DNA of 64,000 nt from NCBI RefSeq assembly GCF_000002595.2, contig NC_057011.1, forward strand, positions 478,559 through 542,558, written 5' to 3'. The position numbers and the translations under genes are program-made. Below the pieces are notes generated by a model. It saw only the letters and a list, made by a program, of their open reading frames with translations. It made no database searches and was not told where the DNA came from. The DNA comes from Chlamydomonas reinhardtii (Eukaryota > Chlorophyta > Chlorophyceae > Chlamydomonadales > Chlamydomonadaceae). Of this stretch, positions 55,856 to 64,000 are shown piece after piece. Positions within the stretch are counted from its first letter, which is position 1. Each line of letters opens with the position of its first letter.

Positions 55856-56728
55856 ATGCGGGCGGGCCCCAGTCGCGCAGCTGCTGGCGCTTGCTGCCCG
55901 GCGGGCCGTGCGGCACATGCGGTTGCCCTGCTGGTCGCGATAATCTCTGCAGATGCTCAGAGCTTTAACTCAGCTGGGGCCAACTGCGCGGCTGTCCTCC
56001 AGCAGGGAATTTACACGATAATGAGCTCGTCCACCTCGTCGTCCGCGGCTTACTCGATGCTCATGTATTCCATCTGCAAAGACTACGAGTCATATGAATA
56101 CTCGTGGGTATTCGTGCCGCTATCAGGCGTCCAAGTGGCCGTGAACTGTGTGAATGAAGCACGAACCAATCACGAACCCGCGCCCAGCTGATTTCCTCCC
56201 CCCCCCCCCAACGATCCCTCTCTCAAACTTACGCACGCAGGAGCTATTCCTCGGAGCGGGCCGCGCTCGACAGCGCTATTAATGAGCACGCGGGCACCGA
56301 CGCATCCTACTTTGCCAGCTCCGCCTTTGCGGAGCAGGCGAGCTCGTACTGCAACTCGGACGCTCGCAGCTTTGAGGTGGCGGCGTCCTTCAAGGGCTTT
56401 GGAGTCCAGGTGGACGCCTCCACGTCAACGGGCAGCTCCTTGGCGCAGTGCGGCAGCCAATCAGCAGCCAGCTCCTACACTGGCCGCAACGGCGGCCAGA
56501 ACTCCTACTTTTACGGCTACAACTCAAAGCTGCAGGAGGCAAAGTTCGGCGAGGCCAAGGCCAACGTCAAACAGCTGCGGTCCACCGTGTGTGGCAGTGA
56601 CTCTTCCGTCAACTCCAACAGCGACAGCGTGGGGTATCTGCAGCAGGTCTTGGAGCCGGCCGTGGTCGGGGCCTACACCGGCTGCCTGGAGCTGTTCAAG
56701 GCGGGCTTGCAGGTGGGGGCAGGGCGTG

Positions 56729-56786
<58 letters not shown>

Positions 56787-59442
56787 GGGGGGGGGGGTGA
56801 TGACAGCTGATGTGCGCAGTACCGTATTCCAGTAAGTTAGGGGTGGGGCGGGTGGTGGGGATAGTAGATAGTGCGTGATGACAGCGTGCGTACGTGATGA
56901 TAGCTCCTGCCCGCTAGAGGCACGCTAACACGTATGCGCGCATGCCGCTGCGCTTTATTTGCTCCTTACCGTATCACCTTTTGGCCGCCGCACACAGGTG
57001 AAGCAGAACACGGGCATTGGCTCCCACAGCTTCTCAGTGGACCTCCGGTTCACCCCTGGGCTGCCCGGCGCCACCGCCTTCCTCGAGGGCGTGGCCGTGT
57101 CGCCGTACGGCACCGCCGTGTGCCGCATGCTGGGCTGCCGCAACAGCACCCGCACCAGCACCAGCAGCAGCACCATGACACGCAGCGCTGCGGTGGTGGT
57201 GGTGGCTCCGGCGGCGGACGGCAACGTGGTGCCGGCGGCGGGAGCCCTTGCCACTCTTGCCGCCGTGGAGGAGGTGGAGGAGGATGAGGGCGGCAGCAGT
57301 GGCAGCGGCTTTGATGGCTCAACTGCTACTGCCGGCGGCGGCGGCGGCGGTCGTCGCCGCCAGCAGCAGAGGTCCCTGCTGGCCACCGCCTCCCCACCTG
57401 CACGCCAGCAGCGCTCCCCGCCTCCGCCGCCTCCGCCCGCCGGCGCGGCTGTGGCCTCGCCTCCTCCTGCTGCCACCCCCGCCGAGTGCCCCGCCGCGGA
57501 GGTGAGCATGAACCTGGAGCTGGAGCCCAACGCCGTGTACTCGCTGCTGTGCGAGTTGGCTCCGGGCGCCCCCGCGGATGGCGGCGTCACGGATGTGTAC
57601 CTCTCCACCTCTGTGGGCGGTACCTACAAGGGCGTCCTGTTCAGGAACGGCAACCAGACGCGGCTGGCAATAGACCAGGCGGCAGCGGATGCGGCGGCGG
57701 CGGCGGCGGCGGCCGCCGCACAGGAGCACGCGGTCCTGCGGGCCCAGCTGCAGATGCAGACGGCGCTGCTGAACAACTTGATGTCGGGGGTGGCGGCGGT
57801 GCAGAGCGTCACCAGCCTCACGCTGTCCACATTGCAGGTGCGGGGCGTGCGTGCACACGTAGTGCGGCGGTGCGTGCAGGCGGGGGAGGCACGCAGTCAA
57901 GGTTCATGACAAGGAGGGTCCTGATGCTGGACGGGATGCCTTGCTTGGCGCTCGCCCCCGTTGCTTGCTGGCTTCAGAAGTACCCTTGCTGAGTTGTTCT
58001 CACTTGTGCTTGCCCCACTCGCCACGTACCAACAGGCAGCTGCCGTGACGCAGGCCGCGCTGCTGAGGAACCTGACAGCAGCCCAGCAGCTGCAGGAGCA
58101 GCAGCCTGCCCCCCCAGCAGCCGCCACCCCGCAGCAGCAGGGAGGCCCTCGCGTGCAGGTGGCGTGCGGGGGCTATCACACGTGCGTGGCGGTGGCGGGC
58201 GCTCTGAAGTGCTGGGGCAGGAACGACTACGGCCAACTGGGCCAGGGCCTCTCACTCTCAGCAACAGGTGGCCAGCAGCAACAACAGCTCATCAGTGCCA
58301 ACGTGCCGCCAGTAGCGCTGCCCAATGGCAACGTCGTAGCTGCTGCCAGCGGTGGTGACCATACATGCGTGTTGCTTGGTGGCTCGGGGGCCATCAGCTG
58401 CTGGGGGAGTAATGCCTACGGCCAGCTGGGCTTCGGTGACAAGACCGACCGCCCCAGCCCTCCAGTTTCTTTGGCTGAGGGGCAGCTGACGCTGTCAGTT
58501 GTCGACCTGGGCCCAGAGGCGCGTGCGGTGCAGCTGGCGGTTGGTGGTTTCCATGTTTGCGCACTGCTTTCGGACAGCCGCATCAAGTGCTGGGGCCATA
58601 ATGATTACGGTGGCCTGGGTCTGGGTGACGTCAGTCGCCGAGGCGACCAGGCGGGAGAGATGGGGGCCAACCTGCCGGCAGTTGACCTGGGTCTAAGTTC
58701 ACTTCCCGGGGTAGGAGTGGCGAGTATTACCGCGGGCTGCTACCATAGCTGTGCGCTGCTGACAAACGGCCGCGTAAAGTGCTGGGGGAATAATGTTTAT
58801 GGGCAATTGCTGGGCCTGGGCAGCGGGAACAACCGTGGGGACCAGGCTGGGGAGATGGGCACAGGCTTGCCCTTTGTCAACCTGGGAACTGGGGTGGTGG
58901 CAACCTCCGTTACAGCCGGATGCCAACATACTTGCGCACTGTTGGCCAATGGCACCGTCAAGTGCTGGGGATTTAACTTCTACGGCCAGCTGGGCCTGGG
59001 TCATAATACGACGAAGCAGGGAAACACGCCGGCGGACATGGATGCCGCATTGCCGGCAGTAGACTTGGGGCCCGGTGAGCTTGCGACGGCAGTTGTGGCT
59101 GGGGGGTTTCACACGTGTGCCCTGCTTGCGAACTCGAGCGCTGTGAAGTGCTGGGGACGGAATGATTATGGGCAGCTGGGGTACGGCGACAAGAAGAACA
59201 GAGGTGAGCGAGCAGGCCAGATGGGGGCCGCCTTGCCGGTGGTAAGCTTGGGCCCTGCGGGCACACAGGTGCAGGATCTGTCTGCAGGATTACTTCACAC
59301 CTGCGCATTGCTGGCAGGCTCGAATGCTGTCAAGTGCTGGGGTGCAAACGACTCCGGTCAGCTTGGCTTGGGTGACACGGACAATCGGGGTGACAGTGTC
59401 AACGAGATGGGAGTAAACCTGCAGGTTGCAAACTACGGCTGA
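55856..59442 (+). CDS. Secreted/extracellular protein with a C-terminal seven-repeat RCC1-like propeller
   Basis: Four exons, 55856-56103, 56241-56712, 56998-57837, 58036-59442, total 2967 nt in phase (988 aa). From ATG 55856 the N-terminus is Arg/Ala-rich then hydrophobic (AHAVALLVAIISADAQS), a likely signal peptide. Residues about 40-300 form a Ser/Tyr/Cys-rich domain I do not recognise (GANCAAVLQQGIYTIMSS, SSAFAEQASSYCNSDARSFE, GIGSHSFSVDLRFTPGLPGA). A Gly/Pro/Gln-rich linker and a helical Ala-rich segment follow. From about residue 540 come seven RCC1-type repeats of pattern G-x-x-H-x-C-A-L-L ... K-C-W-G-x-N-x-Y-G-Q-L-G-x-G-D, for example GGYHTCVAVAG / KCWGRNDYGQLG and GGFHTCALLANSS. Each has a Cys pair that could form a disulphide, as expected for an extracellular rather than nuclear propeller. 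True RCC1 (a Ran exchange factor) lacks these Cys, so that function is not implied. The last exon alone encodes the whole propeller. Confidence 0.83.
56737..56798 (+). repeat. (GT)n plus G-run in intron 2 of the RCC1-like gene
   Basis: About 23 GT units then 14 G residues. Confidence 0.9.
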
Positions 59443-60616
59443 ACATGCACGCCATGTGTACTCGTAGTTGTTAGCGATGGCAGTGGGATGCGTGCGACTT
59501 GCTGGTGCGGTGTGAGCGACAGCACGGCGACAGTAGGTCATCATGCATTGGTTGTGTTGGTTGACCTGGACCTTTCTGTGATGTTGGTGTGGCATGAGAA
59601 CCTGACGGTTAGCTTTCGGACTTCGTGGTTTGTGCGGAGTAATGTACCGTACTACGGTAACTGCTGAAATGTGCCGTATCTGCTAGGGATGTAGTTATGC
59701 CAGTGGTGTCGTACCCGCCCGCTTCGGTGTGCCGCCCATTCAAAGGAAAGCGGTTATGGATGGGCCAGGGGTCACGTTATGGCCAACAGGGTTAGTTATC
59801 AAGGGCAGGGGGCATACGCCCGTCACCGCCCTGGCCGGTCTCTGCCCCCTAATGGCCCCACTACTCGCTCCCCAGCGCTCGTTCATCCCAGCGCCAAAGG
59901 TCCAGAAGTCCAAAGTAGGGCCAGCCGCCGCATCCCCCGTGGAACCTGCCAGGCTCTGATGGAATGTAAGAGTACTCTGGAGCAGGGCAGCACCCCTTCG
60001 GCCAATCCCACATTCCCACTCCCACTCCCGCGTGATGACACGCAAAGCTCCAGCTAGCCGCTCCTCACATACATCCTCCCTTGTGCTCCCTCTCCACTGC
60101 ATTCCGGCTCCGCCGGCCTTGCTCGCTCCGGCGCACCGCGAACCAGCATGCACAGTCTGACAGTCACCGCCTGCCAGCCTGCCACCTAACCTTGACGCAC
60201 GCTGGCCGTACGTCACACTCTCCACACCAGCATCACCAGCACGCAGCGCGCCGCACAGCTGTCATCAATGCACCACCAGCCGCTACATTGCAGCCGGCAG
60301 CAGGCGACCTACCAAGCCAGCCAATATATACCACACGCACGCCGCCGGCAAACGCCCAGTGCTGCTGCGCGCCCGACACGCCCAACACATCCGCGGAGGC
60401 GCGGAGGCCAGCCCGGCTGGTCTCATGTTGGACAACAACCATGTTGGACGTGCTTGAAAAAACGCAACACGTACAAGCAAGCGTACAGCTACCGGCAGGT
60501 ACACGGCGCCCGCACCAGCCAAGCCAGAGCAGCCGTAAGGCTCGATCGCCCACTCAGCAACCTCGAACGCGCGCTCTTTCTCCGTCATCATATGCAGCCA
60601 GCCAGTTCGCACTTGA
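59443..60616. other. Intergenic between convergent genes
   Basis: 3'UTRs of both neighbours. No coding frame recognised. Confidence 0.5.
59965..59969 (+). terminator. Candidate polyadenylation signal TGTAA for the RCC1-like gene
   Basis: TGTAA 523 nt after the stop, a usual 3'UTR length for such algae. Confidence 0.45.
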
Positions 60617-61574
60617 TTACAGGATCTTGACTGTTTGGAAGGCAATGCGGCGCAGGTTTGTGAAGCTGCCTCCAATCTTCATGAAGATATCCAGAGGGCC
60701 AATGGGCGAGCCGTCCACTCCGTTGCCGTAGGCCGACACAGCCACCAGGCCCTGAGGGGCGGCGGGTCAGGCAGGCAGGCGGGCGGGCGGGCAGGCAGGC
60801 GGGCAGGCAGGCGGGCGGGCAGGCAGGCACACATGTGGATATGAGCACACGAGCGCAGCACGTGCGTGCGTAGTTGACCATAATTGGAGGGCACGCCGCC
60901 ACGTACGTCCGTTCCATGCAGCCGTGTGCTGTACCGCCTTGCCGTGCAGGGCGGGACAGGGGACGGCACTGTCCGCAGCGGCAGACAGCCAGGTGTGCCG
61001 TACAGGTGTGCCGTACAGGTGTGCCGTACAGGTGTGCTGGCGGGCCACCCGCCCGTGCGCACGCGTGTGAGCAGCAAGCAGGCATTCGCGCACACACCTG
61101 GGGCTTCTTGTATGCCAGCAGGTTCGCGATGTCCATTTGCGCGGCCACCACGCCGTCCACCGTGGCAGCGGCCTGTGTGCACACACAGCCAAACACACAC
61201 GTGCATGTACTTACGCATGCTGCAGGCAGGAATGCACAAAACACGAAGTCCGGCTGCTCATGGACGAGACCTCAGTCCTCAGGCAGGCAGGTGCGGTTGA
61301 CAGTCACTCATCGATGCCGGAGTGAGGGCGCCAGCCACAGGCGTACGGCATGAAGATGAGGGCGAGCAGGGCAGGTGAGCGTTTGGCTCACACCAGGAGG
61401 CCCGCTACCCCCAGAACAAAGTAGCCCCGTCTGCCCCACCAGCAGCAACCCCCACAGCAGCCCCACAGAAGCCGCTCTCCCGCACTCCACCTATTCTGCA
61501 CTCCACCCACCCATCCCTCCAGCCACCCTCTCCGCACACACCCCATGCCACACACACTGACACACACTGACACA

Positions 61575-61655
<81 letters not shown>

Positions 61656-62835
61656 GGTACAGGGAGGTGAAGCCCGCCACCTCCATTCCGAACTGGTCCA
61701 GCCCCATGAGCACTGACGCCCTGTCCGTCACGTTGATCAGGTTGGCCGTCCACCAGGCGCCTGCATGGGGTCGGTGTGACATGCATGGGCGCGTGCGCAT
61801 GTGGGGAAATAATGGGGCGGAAGCCAGAAGCGGCAAGGTGGCACCACGGCCAGCACAGGACACAGCCAGCAAGCCTGGAAAGCAGCGTGTGCGTGCGTGT
61901 GAGTGCGCTCACCGACACTGGCCATGGGAATGGGCTCGGGGGTGGGGTAGAGGGCACGATTCTTCCAGGTCTCGTACGACCGCGTGACCAGGCGCTCGGG
62001 CAGCTGGTTGATACAGGCGGAGAAATTGGTGTACTGGGCGGGAGAGCTGTAGGGAAGGTGAGGAGGGTAGCAGGGAAGGTGGGGGCAGCAGGAAGGTGGT
62101 TTTGGGTAGGAGGCTCTAGGGCAATGTGCACTTGGCTGGGAAGCACAGTAGGCACCGCGTGAAGGCGAGTGCAGCAGCTCAAGAGCCCAATTTGGTGGCC
62201 TAGAAGTGACGAGTAAAAGGTGTCAGAATCAAGCACATGCACTCACACGTAGTCATAGACCTTGACGTGGTTGCCCCACAGGATGTCGACCTCGCCATCG
62301 GCCAGCCACGTCGGCGTCACAGGCGTCACGCCCACCAGGCCTGCCAGCAGGAAATGCTTGCACTGCAGCGTCAGTCGGACCTCGGTCTCGTGCAGGGCGG
62401 TGATGTTGGCGGTGGCTGCGAGGAAAAGGAGGCCCGGAGGGCATGATGTGTAACTGGTTCCGCTCGCCCTGGACGACATGTGCTCGCAGAACCAACCGTT
62501 CCCCTGGAAACTGCGACGACTCTATCATTCCCGCACGTCGTGCTTATGCATACCATTCCACTTTGTGATTGACAGCAGACGGAAGACGGGCTCGGGCTTG
62601 GGCTCCATTTTGCCTGCGCCGAATTGTCCGCCGATACAGGGCTCAGAAGTCCCGGCCATTCACAACCACTTACCACATGGTTGAACCACTTGCCTGGTGG
62701 TTTGTGCATCATTGGCGCCTTGCGCATGGGTGGCTTGGCATAGTATTCACCAAGCTCCCGAGCCCCCTCAACCGCCGCGATCGCAGCGACGAGAGCGAGC
62801 AGCGACAGCACCGACAGCTGGATGCTAGGATTCAT
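60617..62835 (-). CDS. Small secreted protein, unknown family
   Basis: Seven exons, 62835-62674, 62641-62554, 62415-62247, 62046-61913, 61760-61654, 61172-61098, 60751-60617; 870 nt close in phase (289 aa). MNPSIQLSVLSLLALVAAIA with AVEGA after it is a clear signal peptide. The mature protein has possible N-glycosylation sites at NATANIT, NFS and NVT. Notable segments: EPKPEPVFRLLSITKWN, TALHETEVRLTLQCKHF, TWLADGEVDILWGNHVKVYD, SACINQLPERLVTRSYETWK, LIDQ-less core LMGLDQFGMEVAGFTSLYQ, and a C-terminus IGGSFTNLRRIAFQTVKIL. The second exon uses a TGAG rather than CAG acceptor but keeps phase and reads sensibly. No family recognised; an extracellular enzyme or cell-wall component are both possible. 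The stop TAA overlaps a TGTAA motif. Confidence 0.72.
60775..60830 (+). repeat. (GGCAGGC/GGGC)n tract in last intron
   Basis: Imperfect GGCAGGCG repeats beside the acceptor of the final exon of the small secreted-protein gene. Confidence 0.8.
61574..61653 (+). repeat. (CA)n array abutting an exon of the secreted-protein gene
   Basis: About 39 CA units; on the minus strand exon 61760-61654 is followed directly by GT(GT)n, so the array is the splice donor. Confidence 0.95.
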
Positions 62836-64000
62836 ATTGGCTGAAGTGCCTCGATGCAGCGTTAAGCGCTTCAAGCGCGGTCTGACCCTTGTTGTCGAAC
62901 GCGGCGGGCCGATTGTAGCACGTGTAGCTGAGCAACGCGCAGCTTGCCGATATGAAGTGTCTAGGCGCTACACTAAAAGTGGCACAGACCTGCCACGTAT
63001 CCTGCATGTTCGCGTGACAGTTGCATGGACAGTTGCTGGCTTTTGCTGCTGCTCGTTCGTAGTTAGTTGGCTCCCAGTTTCTCTTCTGTCGCTTTAGCTT
63101 TAACTCCTTTGGCTCTATCGTGTGCTTCTCAGGCAGGGAGTGTGCCGAGCCAACTGCGCGAAATCGACACAATGTCGAGTAGCGCAAGTAGCTGGCTGCC
63201 AGCTCGCTTAACCGAGCACCGATTGCCGGTCTCAGCCAGCCCCATCGCGATGTGACAGTTGCAGAGCGTCCTTGTCTGCGCACCGCAGAAGTGGACCGTA
63301 ACATCGCGGCTGGGGTGGTGGGTGCTTTTCTCGAGCGCACGGGCCAGCGACCGGTGGGCTGCGCGTTTGGATAATGCTTTGCCTTTGAAGCACGGCCGGC
63401 ACTAGCTGTTGCCCGAGTCAGCTGTTGGCAAGTGTCCTCTGCCGCAGTACAGCGTGCCACGACCCCGTGCTGTGGTGATTGGGCGCAGCGGACTAGCCAG
63501 CAGCAGGCGAGGGCTAGCTCGCCCTGGGGATAACTGCACTTCGCATCCCACACCACAGCAGGAGATACCGTATACCAATGTCCTCACGCACCGGTCTCTG
63601 TTTGCCTCACAATCCCCAGAAAATTGCGGCATACCGTACATTGTCCCCTGCTGTATGTTCCGTCCAACCTCACTGACACCCATTCACGTAACGTCGTGCC
63701 CACATCTAGTCAACCCAGGTCCCTGCCTTTCTCCAAGCGTGATAATCACGCAATGCAATGGTGTTGGATGAAGATGATTGTGTCGGCTTCTAGAGGAAAG
63801 GCTACCGTATGCGCAACCGTAGCAAGCCGCATGCGTGCCAGCACCACACCGCCACCCATACATTCATTGCAGCCTTGGATTGCAGCAATCCGTGCATCCC
63901 TAATCCATGGTGTAAAAATCACAACCGTTGAGATAATGGGTTCGTCAACGTGGTCCGTTTATCCTGGTTGATCCGGCACAAAAGAAAGTGCGTGTGGGTA
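62836..64000. other. 5' flank of the secreted-protein gene and unassigned sequence
   Basis: No gene, RNA or repeat recognised. 62836-63130 is likely promoter. Confidence 0.5.

Noticed and set aside
60767-61353. Several long overlapping frames on both strands
   Set aside because: They run across an intron of GGCAGGC and TGTGCCGTACAG-type repeats of the small secreted-protein gene and match nothing.
63963-63974. CCTGGTTGATCC, as at the 5' end of 18S rRNA
   Set aside because: Only about 12 bases match; the following GGCACAAAAG differs from the rRNA start, and the window ends before any rRNA could be confirmed.

Overview
The window is nuclear DNA from a green alga, most likely a chlorophycean/volvocine relative of Chlamydomonas. 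The evidence is high GC, genes cut into many short GT-AG exons, strong NNG/NNC codon preference, Ala/Gly/Pro/Gln-rich inserts, very frequent (GT)n/(CA)n arrays in introns, candidate TGTAA polyadenylation signals, and a motile-cilium assembly gene beside a plant-type MIC60. Exon models were made by eye from open frames, splice signals and phase; boundaries may be off by a few bases.

Layout, left to right. 1-686 (-): 5' part of a gene, weakly like ZIP4/SPO22. 1126-8225 (-): 17-exon ZMYND10 homologue (dynein-arm preassembly), divergent from 8695-13741 (+), a 13-exon class-V PLP enzyme. 15874-19588 (-): 10-exon multi-pass membrane protein of unknown function. 20731-23615 (-): 9-exon hypoxanthine-guanine phosphoribosyltransferase with a 15-nt microexon, divergent from 24128-29362 (+), a 10-exon MIC60/mitofilin. 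31233-33832 (-): BTB/POZ-BACK protein. 34953-36833 (-): low-complexity protein. 36.8-41.0 kb: gene-poor. 41004-47927 (+): 11-exon TRM11 tRNA guanine-10 N2-methyltransferase.

49.0-55.1 kb is a young rearranged island. Two copies (2473 and 757 bp) of a DNA transposon with CACTA-type inverted ends flank two apparently identical 1073-bp units. Just beyond lies a ~280-bp inverted repeat with an intron-containing tRNA-Leu(CAG) gene in each arm. 55856-59442 (+): secreted protein ending in seven cysteine-paired RCC1-like repeats. 60617-62835 (-): small secreted protein of unknown function. The last 1.2 kb holds nothing I can assign.

The genes are ordinary, functionally unrelated nuclear housekeeping and ciliary genes; no operon or pathway cluster is visible. 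The most notable points are the tRNA hairpin, the transposon/tandem-unit sandwich, a MIC60 exon fragment lying antisense in another gene's intron, the missing MYND finger in the ZMYND10 homologue, and three families of short repeats scattered through introns.
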